NCBI RefSeq assembly: GCF_034627025.1
Contig: NZ_CP141048.1
Span: 3,882,001 to 3,946,000, forward strand
Length of the DNA stretch: 64,000 nt
Source of the DNA: Microvirga lotononidis
GTDB taxonomy: Bacteria; Pseudomonadota; Alphaproteobacteria; Rhizobiales; Beijerinckiaceae
Reading direction: 5' to 3'
The notes under the pieces: generated by a model
What the model was told of the DNA's origin: nothing
The model's database searches: none
Seen by the model: only the letters and a program-made list of their open reading frames with translations
Program-made: the position numbers and the translations under genes
Shown: positions 17,995 through 27,735 of the stretch, one piece after another
Layout: each line of letters begins with the position of its first letter
Position numbering within the stretch: position 1 is the stretch's first letter

Positions 17995-19774
17995 CCTCGA
18001 TGCGCTCCGGGGAGGCGAGCTTCAGCGTCCCGCCGCCGACCGAAAGTTCATGCACGAAGAACGAGACGCCGCCGGTCCGTGACGGGCTCATGACCGGCGA
18101 GGAGGCGGACACGATCCGCACGCCGCCGCATTGCCCGATCCACTCGGTGTGCCGGTGTCCATGGAACACCACCAGCCGGTCGGCGAAGGGGCGAAGCTGC
18201 CCGACGAACCAGGTTCCGTTGATGAGGGCCGTGCCGATGCGCTCGGAGAAGGCTTTCGCGGGCGTGGGATATTCCACGAGATGGTGATGGAGCGCGACGA
18301 TCCAGCCGGCGCGCGGGTAGAGCTCCATCGCGGCCGCCAGATCCTTCGCGTGGAGGGCCGAGATGAGGCCCAGGGCATTGGTGAAGGAGAAATGCGCCTC
18401 CGCGTTCGAGTTGAGGATCACGACGCCCAACCCGTCCTCGGTCGTCGGCGGGGCGATCATGGGAAACACGTCGTCCCAGATCCGCGTCAGCCGCATCGAC
18501 CGGCGGAGGCCGCCGTCGTCGGCGAAGGCCGCGATGTCGTCCCGATACGGTGCGAGCCGCTCGCTCAAGGTCGTGCCGAGGCGGCCGCTCTCGGTGTCGA
18601 AGCAGAAGACCCTGCCGCCGTGCAGGGCTTCCATGATGGAGAGCGTCCGCAACTGACGAAGGCGCTTGCCCGGGCTCGTCGGGAGCTCCAGCCGGGCCGG
18701 ATTGGCGCGGTCGACGACGTTCACGTCGTGATTGCCGGGAAGGATCAGAAGACGCTCGGCCAGGGCCGGATGATCGGCGACGGCATCCATGAACGCCGCC
18801 CATTCGCCGGGCCGGCCCGCATCCGTCATGTCGCCGGTGATCAGGACGAGATCCAGAGGCTCGCGCGCATGAACCGCGTCCAGCCTGTCCAGGACCTGCC
18901 TCATCTGCCCGTTGCCCTGCGGTCCCGTCCGGCCGCTTTCGATGCGGAACCCGTAACGCTCCCCGACCGCATGGAGGTCCGACAGATGCGCGACGCGCCA
19001 GGTCCGGGCGTCGGGCGGCATGGCGTCGAAGGCCATGAGATCGGAGGGCCGTCCCAGGGCCGCATCGGCCACGGCCCAGACGAGCGCGGCGCCGGTCACG
19101 TAGCACCCGACGATGACGGCCGCGTTGGCGAGCGCCGGAACGATCAGGTGGAACGGGGTCAGGAGATCCCACGCGTCGCCGACCCAGCGCGATTCCGGCC
19201 ATGCGAGAAGCACGAGGCAGCCCGCCAGGGCGCTCACCAGCAGGCCGCCGCACAGGGCGGCGACTGCGTAGAGGCGCGTCAGCCGATGGGGCGGGCGACC
19301 CGGGACAAGCTTGCCGGCGATATGCCGCAACCCTTCGCGGAACAGGGTGTAGACGGGCTGGACGGCCAGGGCGTTGAGCGACCAGAAGCTCCGTTCGGCC
19401 GCGCGCAGCACGGGCTTGCCCCCGATCCAGGCGAGGGCGCCGAGGCCGGCGAGGATCAAAAGCGGCCAGATGCCGGCCAGCGCGGTCGAGGCCTGCCCGG
19501 AGAACGTGGCCGCCCAGCCCAGGACCACCAGGGGCGCAAGCCCCAGGAGGACGGCGGGAAGGCCGATCAGCATGGTCCATGCCAGGATCAGCTTCGGGAT
19601 GCTGATCTCCGCCAGAAGCCGCCCGCCGATGGCGAAGAGAGAGCGGCTCTTGGTGCTCGCCAGATCGTCCTCCACGTCGCCCCGGCGCGGATCGATCAGG
19701 AGAGGCCGCCGAGACGACGAGAGCGGCTCCTGCGTGCTCCCGGTCGCCTGAATGAGCTGGGACTTCGTCGCCAT
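17888..19774 (-). CDS. Membrane-anchored calcineurin-like metallophosphoesterase
   Basis: A 628-residue protein. The first ~250 residues hold several hydrophobic helices (for example LAWTMLIGLPAVLLGLAPLV and YAVAALCGGLLVSALAGCLV). The C-terminal half is a metallophosphoesterase with the full set of metal-binding motifs: HLSDLHAVG (D-x-H), VLITGDMTDAG (GD), ILPGNHDVN (GNHD), IVALHHHLVEY, and VVFHGHRHTEW (GHxH). The enzyme should therefore be active on a phosphoester, facing the cytoplasm or membrane. The C-terminal tail runs 107 bp into the 3' end of the convergent transporter gene. No operon partner is apparent. The substrate is unknown; family members act on nucleotides, lipids or nucleic acids. 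Confidence 0.85.
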   Translation of the reverse strand: MATKSQLIQATGSTQEPLSSSRRPLLIDPRRGDVEDDLASTKSRSLFAIGGRLLAEISIPKLILAWTMLIGLPAVLLGLAPLVVLGWAATFSGQASTALAGIWPLLILAGLGALAWIGGKPVLRAAERSFWSLNALAVQPVYTLFREGLRHIAGKLVPGRPPHRLTRLYAVAALCGGLLVSALAGCLVLLAWPESRWVGDAWDLLTPFHLIVPALANAAVIVGCYVTGAALVWAVADAALGRPSDLMAFDAMPPDARTWRVAHLSDLHAVGERYGFRIESGRTGPQGNGQMRQVLDRLDAVHAREPLDLVLITGDMTDAGRPGEWAAFMDAVADHPALAERLLILPGNHDVNVVDRANPARLELPTSPGKRLRQLRTLSIMEALHGGRVFCFDTESGRLGTTLSERLAPYRDDIAAFADDGGLRRSMRLTRIWDDVFPMIAPPTTEDGLGVVILNSNAEAHFSFTNALGLISALHAKDLAAAMELYPRAGWIVALHHHLVEYPTPAKAFSERIGTALINGTWFVGQLRPFADRLVVFHGHRHTEWIGQCGGVRIVSASSPVMSPSRTGGVSFFVHELSVGGGTLKLASPERIEVRLPDGSGPEWADPFPPADRAASPATGSPDPGHRR

Positions 19775-19867
19775 GGCCGTCTCCTGCCGCCCGAAAAGGC
19801 CGGCGCGGCCATCATAGGGCCCGCCTGCGGAAAGGAGAATGGCGCCTGACGGATCAGGCGCCCCAGC

Positions 19868-20908
19868 TCAGGCGCCCCATGTGGCGCAGCGGTCCCGGCC
19901 TTCCTGCTTGGCCCGGTACAGGGCCGCATCGGCCCGGGCCACCAGGGCATCCGGGCAGTCCACATCCTCCGGGCCGACGGTCGCGAGCCCGATGCTCGTG
20001 GTCAGACGCCCGCCGATGCCGCCCGCATGCGCGATCCGGGCCGAAGCGAGGGAATCCCGGACCGTCCGCGCAACCGCCAGGGCCCCGGCATGGTCGGTAT
20101 CCGGCAGGATGAGGGCGAATTCCTCGCCGCCATAGCGGGCCGCCAAGTCGTCGGGCCGGCTGACTGTTGCCGCCAGGATCTTGGCGAATTGCCGAAGTGC
20201 CTCGTCGCCCGCCGGATGCCCGGCCCGGTCGTTGAGGATCTTGAAGAAGTCGAGGTCCATCAGCAGGAGAGAAAGGGGCTCTCTGGTGCGCTGGAGCCGC
20301 CGCCATGCCCGATCGAGGGTCGTGTCGAAGGCGCGCCGGTTCGCCAGGCCGGTCAGGCCGTCGGTCGCGGAGGATCGTTCCAGCTCCCGGTTGAGCCGCC
20401 AGAGCTCGAGCTCGTCCACGGCGATCGCCCCGAGATCCTTCAAGGGGGACAGGTCGAACCCGTCGGCGACCTGCGGCTCGCGCTTGAGGATGCACAAAGA
20501 TGCGACCGCGGCACCGTCATCGGTCAGGAGCGGCACGCCGGCGTAGAAGCGGAAGGGCAGGAGGGGAACGACCGGATGCCCCTCAAGCCGTGAATCGGCC
20601 TGCATGTCTCCGATGACCAGGGGTTCTCCCGACGAGATCACGAGCTGGCATACCGATCGCTCCCTCTCGATCCAGGGACCCACGCCTTCCCCCTGGATCG
20701 ACTTCATCCACTGATAGCGGTCGTCGATGAAGCCGATGAACGCGGCGTCCGCCTTGTAGAACTGGGCAGCCAGGCGGGTGATGCGGTCGAACCGCTCATC
20801 CGGAGACGTATCGAGGATCCCGCAGGCAAAGAGGACATCGAGCCGTTCGGCTTCGTTCGGTGGGGGCTGGGGCACGGCAAACACGTTCGATTTCCTGTCA
20901 GGGCGCAA
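19868..20908 (-). CDS. GAF-GGDEF diguanylate cyclase
   Basis: A 346-residue soluble protein. Residues ~20-165 form a GAF domain of the type often seen at the N-terminus of diguanylate cyclases (NEAERLDVLFACGILDTSP, then DDRYQWMKSIQG, then VCQLVISSGEPLVI). Residues ~175-340 are a GGDEF domain: TDGLTGLANRR, DLDFFKILNDRAGHPAGDE, and the active-site motif YGGEEF (a fully accepted GGDEF variant). An RxxD inhibitory site (RPDD) lies five residues before it. The protein should make c-di-GMP under control of a small ligand or redox cue sensed by GAF. It stands alone, divergent from the ThDP enzyme gene across a 235-bp gap. Confidence 0.93.
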   Translation of the reverse strand: MRPDRKSNVFAVPQPPPNEAERLDVLFACGILDTSPDERFDRITRLAAQFYKADAAFIGFIDDRYQWMKSIQGEGVGPWIERERSVCQLVISSGEPLVIGDMQADSRLEGHPVVPLLPFRFYAGVPLLTDDGAAVASLCILKREPQVADGFDLSPLKDLGAIAVDELELWRLNRELERSSATDGLTGLANRRAFDTTLDRAWRRLQRTREPLSLLLMDLDFFKILNDRAGHPAGDEALRQFAKILAATVSRPDDLAARYGGEEFALILPDTDHAGALAVARTVRDSLASARIAHAGGIGGRLTTSIGLATVGPEDVDCPDALVARADAALYRAKQEGRDRCATWGA

Positions 20909-21143
20909 GGGAGCTCAGCCGCCGTCTCCTATATCAGCATGGCTTATCGGGCTACTGTGGCTCTGGCGGATCCTGCGGAAAAGAGGATCCGGTTCCGCGC
21001 AATTGTATGTCGTCACGCTCAGGCTTCAAGCCTGGCCGTTTCGTCTGTGCCCCTTCCGTGTTCGGCGCGGCGCGCAGGCGCTTGCGATGCAACCGGGCCC
21101 GAGCCGCATGTGTTGAAGGGGTGATCCCAGACAGGAGCCCGTT

Positions 21144-22937
21144 ATGGCAGAGACAGTGGCCGATTTCATATGGCAGCGCTTGCAGGAATGGGGCGTGCGC
21201 CGGGTCTACGGCTATCCGGGCGACGGCATCGGCGGCCTGATCGGGGCGCTTTCCCGGGTGGAGGATTCCATCGAGTTCGTTCAGGCGCGGCATGAGGAGA
21301 TGGCCGGGCTGATGGCCTGCGCCGAGGCGAAGTTTACGGGCGAGGTCGGGATCTGCATCGCAACCTCGGGACCCGGGGCCATCCATCTGCTCAACGGCCT
21401 CTACGATGCCAAGCTCGATCACCAGCCGGTCCTGGCCCTTGTCGGGCAGCAGGCCCGCACCGTACTCGGGGCTCATTACCAGCAGGACCTAGACCTGCAG
21501 ACGCTCTTCAAGGACGTGGCCGGCGCCTATGTGGAAACGGCCTCGACGCCGGAGCAGGTGCGGCATCTCATCGACCGGGCCTACCGGATCGCCAAGGCCG
21601 AGCGGCGGGTCACCTGCGTGATCCTTCCCAACGACCTCCAGGCCGAGCCGATGGTGCAGCCGGCGCGCGAGCATGGGATGACCCATTCGGGCGTCGGCAT
21701 CGAGATGTCGCCCGTCGTTCCGGACGCCGAGGCGCTCGGCCGCGCGGCGGAAGTGCTGAATGCGGGCGAGCGCGTTGCGATCCTCGTCGGCGCGGGAGCC
21801 CTCGGAGCGACCGACGAGGTCATCGCCGTCGCGGAGCGGCTGGGAGCCGGCGTCGCCAAGGCGCTTCTCGGCAAAGCCGCCGTGCCCGACGACCTGCCGT
21901 TCTGCACCGGGTCCATCGGCCTTCTGGGAACGAAGGCGAGCTGGGACCTGATGACGGAGTGCGACACGCTGCTGATGGTCGGATCGAGCTTTCCCTACAC
22001 GGAATTCCTGCCGAAGGAGGGGCAGGCCCGGGGCGTGCAGATCGACCTCGATGCGGGCATGCTGGGCCTGCGCTATCCCATGGAAGTCAACCTCGTGGGC
22101 GATGCGGCCGCCACATTGGCGGCCCTCCTGCCTTTCCTCGACGAAAAAACCGACCGCTCCTGGCGCGACACCATCGCGTCGAACATCGAGGAATCGCGCA
22201 GGCAGCTCGCCGGCATGGCCGCCGCTCCGGCCCAGCCGATCAATCCGCAGCGGGTCGCGGCCGAGCTGTCGCCGCGCCTGCCGGACCGCTGCATCGTCAC
22301 CGCCGACAGCGGCACCACAACCGTGTGGTATGCGCGCGACCTCGCGTTCCGGCGCGGGATGATGGGCTCCGTGTCCGGGACCCTGGCGACCATGGGCTGC
22401 GCGGTGCCCTATGCCATTGCGGCGAAATTCGCCCATCCCAACCGTCCTGTGATCGCACTCGTCGGCGACGGTGCCATGCAGATGAACGGCCTCGCGGAAC
22501 TCATCACCATCGCGAAATACCGCGACCGCTGGGCCGATCCGCGCCTCGTCGTGATGGTGCTGAACAACCGCGACCTCGCCTATGTCACCTGGGAGGAGAG
22601 GGTGCAGTCGGGCGATCCCAAATGGGAATCCTCACAGTCATTGCCCGACGTGCCCTATGCGGAATTCGCGAAGTCCATTGGCCTCGACGGCCTTCGCGTG
22701 GAGGATCCGGACGAGATCGGCCCGGCTTGGGACCGAGCGCTCGCGGCCGACCGGCCCTTCGTGCTCGACATGGTGACCGACCCGAACGTGCCGCCGCTTC
22801 CGCCGCACATCACCCTGAAACAGGCGCGCCACTTCATGGGAGCTCTCGTCAGAGGCGATCCGGATACGGGAAGCGTCCTGGCGAACACGGCACGCGAGAT
22901 CGTCGGATCGATCCTGCCGTCGAAGGACAAGTCGTAA
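21144..22937 (+). CDS. Thiamine-diphosphate-dependent enzyme (pyruvate oxidase / acetolactate-synthase-like)
   Basis: A 597-residue member of the POX/ALS superfamily. The N-terminal Pyr domain has YGYPGDGIGGLIGAL and the catalytic glutamate in QARHEEMAG (Glu51). The middle domain (residues ~195-330) has a Rossmann-like AERVAILVGAGALGA. The C-terminal PP domain carries the ThDP/Mg motif starting VALVGDGAMQMNG and ending with VLNN about 30 residues later. The likely reaction is decarboxylation of a 2-oxoacid such as pyruvate, with or without FAD. The sequence is not close to the biosynthetic IlvB pattern, and no ilvN-like small subunit is adjacent. The start at 21144 follows CAGGAG. A poxB-type role is plausible but not proven. 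Confidence 0.85.
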   Translation: MAETVADFIWQRLQEWGVRRVYGYPGDGIGGLIGALSRVEDSIEFVQARHEEMAGLMACAEAKFTGEVGICIATSGPGAIHLLNGLYDAKLDHQPVLALVGQQARTVLGAHYQQDLDLQTLFKDVAGAYVETASTPEQVRHLIDRAYRIAKAERRVTCVILPNDLQAEPMVQPAREHGMTHSGVGIEMSPVVPDAEALGRAAEVLNAGERVAILVGAGALGATDEVIAVAERLGAGVAKALLGKAAVPDDLPFCTGSIGLLGTKASWDLMTECDTLLMVGSSFPYTEFLPKEGQARGVQIDLDAGMLGLRYPMEVNLVGDAAATLAALLPFLDEKTDRSWRDTIASNIEESRRQLAGMAAAPAQPINPQRVAAELSPRLPDRCIVTADSGTTTVWYARDLAFRRGMMGSVSGTLATMGCAVPYAIAAKFAHPNRPVIALVGDGAMQMNGLAELITIAKYRDRWADPRLVVMVLNNRDLAYVTWEERVQSGDPKWESSQSLPDVPYAEFAKSIGLDGLRVEDPDEIGPAWDRALAADRPFVLDMVTDPNVPPLPPHITLKQARHFMGALVRGDPDTGSVLANTAREIVGSILPSKDKS

Positions 22938-22963
22938 GCGGCCCCGCCGTTGCCGAGAAAGCC

Positions 22964-23326
22964 TTAAAGCCCGCTCAGGTCCTGCCGGAGCTGAGCGGGG
23001 TCGATGGCGACCTTCAGGATCGTTCCGCCGAAATCCAGGACGAGGACCGGCGTCTCGCCATGACGCTCGATTCGCGTGCTCAAGGGCTGCACCGGCACGC
23101 TCTTGAAATGGTTCGGCCCGGCATTCTCGGCAAAGACCCGTGGCGGCTTGCCCTTGTGGGTCCGCACCATCTCGCTGAGCAGATCCGTCATGATGGGCGT
23201 GGAATCCACAGCGCTGAGGAGAACTTCGTATTCCCGGTCCGTATCGGTGCGGACACCCAAGGCAATGATCGAACCGTCATTCGATGCCTGGACCCGCCAA
23301 GCCTTTGAGCCGATCTTCTTCACCAT
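22964..23326 (-). CDS. Conserved hypothetical protein, 120 aa
   Basis: I do not recognise this protein. It is soluble, 120 residues, and predicted to be mainly beta structure: VKKIGSKAWRVQASNDGSII, then EYEVLLSAVDSTPIMTDLL, then TPVLVLDFGGTILKVAID. The stretch ALGVRTDTDREYEVLL and the short helix LLSEMVRTHKG are the most distinctive parts. A GAGGAG ribosome-binding site just upstream of ATG at 23326 supports this start over the longer frame beginning at 23434. It is convergent with the ThDP-enzyme gene, 26 bp away. No transmembrane segment, signal peptide or cysteine motif is present. Confidence 0.6.
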   Translation of the reverse strand: MVKKIGSKAWRVQASNDGSIIALGVRTDTDREYEVLLSAVDSTPIMTDLLSEMVRTHKGKPPRVFAENAGPNHFKSVPVQPLSTRIERHGETPVLVLDFGGTILKVAIDPAQLRQDLSGL

Positions 23327-23461
23327 GCCGCTTCTCCTCAAAACGCTGCCGTCCGGCGGCCAACCGATAGCTCGCACAACAGGCTCCGTGTCAATCCCGG
23401 CAGGTGCTCTCCAGTAGGAAAGGAATGGGTCCAACTCCGGCCTTGCAAGGTGTGGCGCTGG

Positions 23462-23605
23462 CTCACCTCTCCCTGAGGGAGAGGTCGACGCGCGTGAGCG
23501 CGGCGGGTGAGGGGTTACAGGTTTATCCGGAGAGCACTTTCCCTCTCACTCTCGCTGCGCCCGACCTCTCCCCGCCCCGCCGGGGAGAGGGGGCGCAGCG
23601 CCTTG
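23462..23605. repeat. Palindromic intergenic repeats (CCTCTCCC type)
   Basis: The gap before the chemoreceptor gene holds two facing palindromes: CCTCTCCC/GGGAGAGG at 23466-23484 and a second, CCTCTCCCC with GGGGAGAGG, at about 23574-23590. Both sit inside a larger CTCACC...GGGTGAGGGG frame. This is a dispersed extragenic element of high-GC Hyphomicrobiales. The rest of 23327-23721 holds no supported gene. Confidence 0.7.
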
Positions 23606-23721
23606 AGGTGTGCATCTCGAAATCCGAACTATGCCTAAGAAAATATGGAAGCCCGAAGCTTGACTTAAGATCTTTTTAGGCATGCCGTGGGATGAAGGGC
23701 CTCTCGTGTCAGGAGTCCCCG

Positions 23722-25680
23722 ATGCCTTTCGGTCTGCGTCCGTTCAGCTCAACCCACGCGAAGGTTCGGGCGCTCGACACGACATTCGCAACGATCACCT
23801 TCGACCCCACGGGCCAAATCATTGAGGCGAACGACAGCTTCCTGTCGCTCGTCGGGTATCGCCTCGAGGAGGTGCGCGGCCAGCACCACCGCATCCTGGT
23901 CGATCCGGCCGACGTCGAGGCGTCCTCGTATGGCAGGTTCTGGCAGGACCTGCGTCAGGGCCAGCGCCATTCGGCGGAGACCCGGTACCGGTGCAAGGAC
24001 GGGCGCGCCATCTGGCTTCGGGCGAACTACGTGCCGGCCGTCAACGGAAACGGCGCGGTCACGCAGATCGTCGCATTTGCCACGGACATCACGGCCGAGA
24101 GGCTTCGTCAGGCGGATTTCATCGGGCAGATCTCCGCGATCAACCGGTCTCAGGCCGTAATCCATTTCGCGCTCGACGGCACGATCACCGACGCGAACGA
24201 GCTCTTCCTTCAGACGATGGGCTATGAGCTCGATGCCGTGAAGGGCAAGCATCATCGCATGTTCGTTTCCGCCGAATACGCCGCCGGTTCCGAGTACGAA
24301 GCGCTGTGGCGGAAACTCAATCGCGGCGAGTATCTGTCCGGCGAGTTCAAGCGCCTCGCGAATGGAGGCCGTGAGGTCTGGCTGCAGGCCAGCTACAATC
24401 CGATCTTCGACGACGCCGGAAGGCCGTTCAAGATCGTGAAATATGCCTCGGACATCTCGGTTGCCAAGCGGAAAGCCGCCGAGGCGGCCGCTCAGGTCGC
24501 CGCAATGGGCCGCTCCCAGGCGGTCATTCACTTCGACATGGACGGCATCATCCTGGACGCGAACCAGAACTTCCTCGACACGATGGGCTATACCCTCGAC
24601 GAGGTCCGGGGACGGCATCACCGCATGTTCGTGTCGAGCATCTACGCGGCGAGCGCGGAATACGCGAGCTTCTGGGATTCTCTGCGCGCGGGCCGGTATT
24701 CGGCGGCCGTCTACCAGCGTGTCGCAAAGGGCGGGCGCGACGTCTGGATTCAGGGCAACTACAACCCCGTTCTCGATGCGGATGGACGCCCCTTCAAGGT
24801 GGTCAAGTTCGCAACCGACATCACCCGCAGCATGAATGTCCGTGGCGACGCGATCCAGATGGCCGAGCAGACCCTGGGCAACGTTCAGGCGATTGCGACA
24901 GCCGCCGAAGGCATGAACGTCACGGCGGAAGCGATTTCGGGACGGATGCAGGAATCGCGCAATGCGGTCGACGGGATCCATGTGAGGACGCAAGGGGCCG
25001 ACGCGTCGACGGCCAAACTGCGCGATGCCGCCCAGGCCATGGACGGCGTCGTGCAGGCCATCACGGTCATCGCCGAGAAGATCAACCTCCTGGCCCTGAA
25101 CGCCACCATCGAGGCGGCGCGCGCGGGCGACGCGGGCCGGGGCTTCGCAGTGGTGGCGAGCGAGGTGAAGAACCTCGCCAACCAGGCCGCGCAGGCGACC
25201 GCGCGCATCTCGGGCGAGATCCTGTCGATGCAGACCGTCTCGGGAGACGTGGAGCAGGCGCTCGCCTCGATCAGCGCGGCGGTCACGGAGGTGAGGGGCT
25301 TCATCGTCGAAACCGCCGATGCGATCGATCGGCAAAGCGCCGTGACGACCGAAGTCTCGCGCAACATCAAGATCGCCGCCGGGGGCGTGGCCGGCATTGC
25401 CCGCAGCCTGGACGAATGGGTCGTCGGCGTGGAGGAGCGCCGTTCGAGCGAGCGCACGCGCGTGAGCCGCCCGGCGCAGATCCGGGTTTCCGGCATCGGC
25501 GGCAAGGCTCGGGACATCGCATGCATCATGCTGAACACGTCCGACACGGGCGCGAAGATCAGCGTGGCGACCGCCGATGTGCCGGATCGCTTCGTTCTCA
25601 AGGTCGACGGAGACGACACCGCGCGGACCTGCCAGGTCGTGCGCCGGGGCACGGGCGAGCTGGGCGTCCGGTATCTGTGA
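23722..25680 (+). CDS. Cytosolic PAS-PAS-PAS chemoreceptor with C-terminal PilZ domain
   Basis: A 652-residue soluble methyl-accepting chemotaxis protein. Three PAS domains follow each other (about 15-130, 140-250 and 260-370), each with a VGY/MGYxLDxVxGxHHRM element and a GRxVWLxxxYNP-type C-terminal part. The signalling domain has the near-invariant hairpin tip [20 protein letters not shown] followed by [13 protein letters not shown]. After it comes a PilZ domain with both c-di-GMP motifs: RxxxR in RRSSERTRV and (D/N)xSxxG in NTSDTG. There is no transmembrane helix, so it should sense an intracellular signal, perhaps via haem or flavin in PAS, plus c-di-GMP. The start at 23722 follows CAGGAG; an upstream in-frame start at 23692 lacks this. 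Confidence 0.9.
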   Translation: MPFGLRPFSSTHAKVRALDTTFATITFDPTGQIIEANDSFLSLVGYRLEEVRGQHHRILVDPADVEASSYGRFWQDLRQGQRHSAETRYRCKDGRAIWLRANYVPAVNGNGAVTQIVAFATDITAERLRQADFIGQISAINRSQAVIHFALDGTITDANELFLQTMGYELDAVKGKHHRMFVSAEYAAGSEYEALWRKLNRGEYLSGEFKRLANGGREVWLQASYNPIFDDAGRPFKIVKYASDISVAKRKAAEAAAQVAAMGRSQAVIHFDMDGIILDANQNFLDTMGYTLDEVRGRHHRMFVSSIYAASAEYASFWDSLRAGRYSAAVYQRVAKGGRDVWIQGNYNPVLDADGRPFKVVKFATDITRSMNVRGDAIQMAEQTLGNVQAIATAAEGMNVTAEAISGRMQESRNAVDGIHVRTQGADASTAKLRDAAQAMDGVVQAITVIAEKINLLALNATIEAARAGDAGRGFAVVASEVKNLANQAAQATARISGEILSMQTVSGDVEQALASISAAVTEVRGFIVETADAIDRQSAVTTEVSRNIKIAAGGVAGIARSLDEWVVGVEERRSSERTRVSRPAQIRVSGIGGKARDIACIMLNTSDTGAKISVATADVPDRFVLKVDGDDTARTCQVVRRGTGELGVRYL

Positions 25681-25735
25681 CGCAGCCGCTCGGCGCGCCG
25701 TGCGGATCGACACGACGCGCCGAGAGAATTCATCG

Positions 25736-26557
25736 CTACCGTTCGGCGGACCTGCGCGTGCCGCCGTCGATCTGCTGTCCGATCAGCGCAATGGCCTGCT
25801 GGTAGACCGATGCGGCGTTCCAGGCCTGGATCGCCCTGAAATTGGGCTCGCCCGGCTGGTATCCGGCGCCGGCGCGCCAGCCATGCGCCTTCAGGAAATT
25901 GGCGGTGGCCTCGAGCGCATCGGCGGTGTTGTCGAGATTGCCGCCCCGGCCGTACTGCAGGATGTTCTTGGGCATGAACTGGGTCTGGCCGATCTCCCCG
26001 TGCATGGATCCGCGGGTGCTGCCCGAGAGGACGCCGCGGTCGATCAGCTCCAGGGCGGCGTAGAGCTGGTCGGTGAAGAACTCGGACCGCCGGCAATCAT
26101 ACGCGAGGGTCGCCACCGCCGAGAGCGTGTTCTGGTTGCCGCGCTGGGTTCCGAAGGCCGTCTCCATGCCCCAGATGGCGATCAGCGGGCCCGGCGGGAC
26201 GCCGTAGCGCTGCTCCAGGGACGCGAAGAGCGAAGCGTTCGACTGCTTGAGCGAGCGCCCGCGCGAGACGATCACCGGCGCGCCGCGCTTGGCCATGAAC
26301 TGGTCGAGCGAGAGCCGGAAGCTCTTCTGGCCCCGGTCGGCCCGGATGGTGGCGGTCGCGTAATCCGTGTTCATGAGCGCGGAGATCGCCGTCTGGCCGA
26401 CGCCGTTGGCTTTCGCTTCCTGCGAGAATTCCCGTTTCCAGTTCTCGAACCCGGCCGCGCTGTTGCCGCATTGCGCGGCCTGCGCCGTGTGGGCCATCCC
26501 GACGAGCGACGCCAAGGCGGTGAAAGCGGCGATCCTGTACTGCCAGCCCCTGATCAT
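25736..26557 (-). CDS. Lytic murein transglycosylase (MltB-like)
   Basis: A 273-residue periplasmic enzyme that should cleave peptidoglycan glycan strands to 1,6-anhydro-muropeptides. A signal peptide is present (IAAFTALASLVGMAHTAQAA, cleaved near AQA-AQ). The mature protein has the SLT_2/MltB pattern: FENWKREFSQEAKANGVG, then PLIAIWGMETAFG with the catalytic Glu, then GEIGQTQFMPKNIL and the NLDNTADALEATANFL motif. A conserved Cys in AYDCRRSEFF is also typical. The start at 26557 follows GGAAGGGAAAACG. The C-terminal half of a fuller MltB (a PG-binding module) is absent, giving a short single-domain form. Confidence 0.9.
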   Translation of the reverse strand: MIRGWQYRIAAFTALASLVGMAHTAQAAQCGNSAAGFENWKREFSQEAKANGVGQTAISALMNTDYATATIRADRGQKSFRLSLDQFMAKRGAPVIVSRGRSLKQSNASLFASLEQRYGVPPGPLIAIWGMETAFGTQRGNQNTLSAVATLAYDCRRSEFFTDQLYAALELIDRGVLSGSTRGSMHGEIGQTQFMPKNILQYGRGGNLDNTADALEATANFLKAHGWRAGAGYQPGEPNFRAIQAWNAASVYQQAIALIGQQIDGGTRRSAER

Positions 26558-26646
26558 TCGTTTTCCCTTCCGGATCGGTTGCACCGGTTGAATGCTGCCG
26601 CATCATCCCGGCCAAGTTGAGGCACAATGGTCAAGCTTCGTAACGC

Positions 26647-27516
26647 TTAGTCCAGGTTGACGGTTCCCAAGCCGAAGCTCGCCTTGTCGGGCGTGATCCA
26701 GACGGCGCCGCCGCCGACCATCATCCCCTTGTCCCGCACGAACACGCTCTCGAAGGTGGATTTGGCGACTGCGTCCCGGATTGCGGCGTTCAGGATCGTC
26801 TCCTTCGCGGCGAGCACCTGATCGCGGTTGCGCAGGGTGCGCCTGATCTTGCCCGTGATGCTGAGGGGATAATCGGTCACGCGGGCGATCAGTTCGACGT
26901 CACCCGAGCGAAAGGCCGCCTTCACGCGCCGGAAGCCGTAATAGGCCGCGTACGGGTCGAACTTCTGGGATCGGTAGCTCGCCTCGATCTCGGGCGTCAG
27001 CTTCGGCCGCGAGAAGCCGGAATCCGGCGTCTTGACCGGCAGGTCGAGGGAGCGGCGCAGTTCCCGCGCCAGCAGGTTCAGGGCCCGGTAACGGTCGTAG
27101 AGCGTCTGTAGTTCCGGAGTGCGGCCCGGACCGGTACCGGACGCGAGCGAATCCGTGATGTCCTGCTTGGCGGCTTTCGTGTCGGACGCCGCGTTGCGCC
27201 GGTCGCGGGATTTGACCGCGTTCTCGAGCTTCGCGTCGAGCTGGTTGCTGGCGATCCAGAGCCTTTCCTCGACTTCCGCCAGAACCTCCTCGTGCGAGGG
27301 CCGGATTGCGGGGCCCCGCGCGAGGTCGGCGGGAAGGTCCTTCATGGCGTCCTGCGGCTTGGGACCGTTCTTCTCGTCGGACGGATACCGGGGATCGATC
27401 TTGTAGGTCCGGCCATAGACCTTGACGAAGAAGGGATCCGCCTGGGCCGGAAGGGCGACGGACAGCGCCAGGAAGCAGCCCAACGCTCCGAAGATCCTGG
27501 CCGGGAAGCCGCTCAT
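26647..27516 (-). CDS. Secreted hypothetical protein, 289 aa
   Basis: I do not recognise a named family. The N-terminus is a signal peptide (IFGALGCFLALSVALPAQA, then DPFF), so the protein should be periplasmic or extracellular. The mature part starts with VKVYGRTYKIDPRYPSDEKN, followed by a long charged helical region (HEEVLAEVEERLWIASNQLD, then KLENAVKSRDRRN), and ends with a more globular section (FDPYAAYYGFRRVKAAF, then VTDYPLSITGKIRRTLRNRD, and GGGAVWIT). The C-terminal part resembles the SnoaL/NTF2-like or DUF-type small domains often found in secreted proteins. The start at 27516 is chosen because it begins the signal peptide; its ribosome-binding site is weak. It lies 89 bp from the lytic transglycosylase gene, in the same direction. 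Confidence 0.6.
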   Translation of the reverse strand: MSGFPARIFGALGCFLALSVALPAQADPFFVKVYGRTYKIDPRYPSDEKNGPKPQDAMKDLPADLARGPAIRPSHEEVLAEVEERLWIASNQLDAKLENAVKSRDRRNAASDTKAAKQDITDSLASGTGPGRTPELQTLYDRYRALNLLARELRRSLDLPVKTPDSGFSRPKLTPEIEASYRSQKFDPYAAYYGFRRVKAAFRSGDVELIARVTDYPLSITGKIRRTLRNRDQVLAAKETILNAAIRDAVAKSTFESVFVRDKGMMVGGGAVWITPDKASFGLGTVNLD

Positions 27517-27642
27517 ACCGTCCTGGCTCCATGACGGGTGGTCGCAACATCGTACGCCCCGCCGCGCGAATAGGGAATGATGGCACGATAGGGTGTCCAG
27601 GGATTGAGGCAGATCAAATGCACGGTTGCGAATGCCCCAAGC

Positions 27643-27687
27643 CCTCATCCTTCGAGATGCCCGCTGCGCGGGCTCCTCGGGATGAGG
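27643..27687. repeat. Palindromic intergenic repeat (CCTCATCC type)
   Basis: CCTCATCC (27643-27650) pairs with GGATGAGG (27680-27687), and GCCCGC (27659-27664) with GCGGGC (27668-27673). This nested palindrome is a dispersed extragenic element common in related genomes. Confidence 0.75.
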
Positions 27688-27735
27688 TCAGAGTGCGATG
27701 AGCCGTCCCCGAAGAGCACTGGCGTTCAAATGCCC

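Noticed and set aside
21144..22937. Biosynthetic acetolactate synthase (ilvB)
   Set aside because: There is no adjacent ilvN or other branched-chain amino acid gene, and the opening YGYPGDGIGG is closer to pyruvate-oxidase-like enzymes than to IlvB.
23404..23679. Possible 91-residue gene upstream of the chemoreceptor
   Set aside because: The frame is made of the palindromic repeats themselves and lacks protein-like character.
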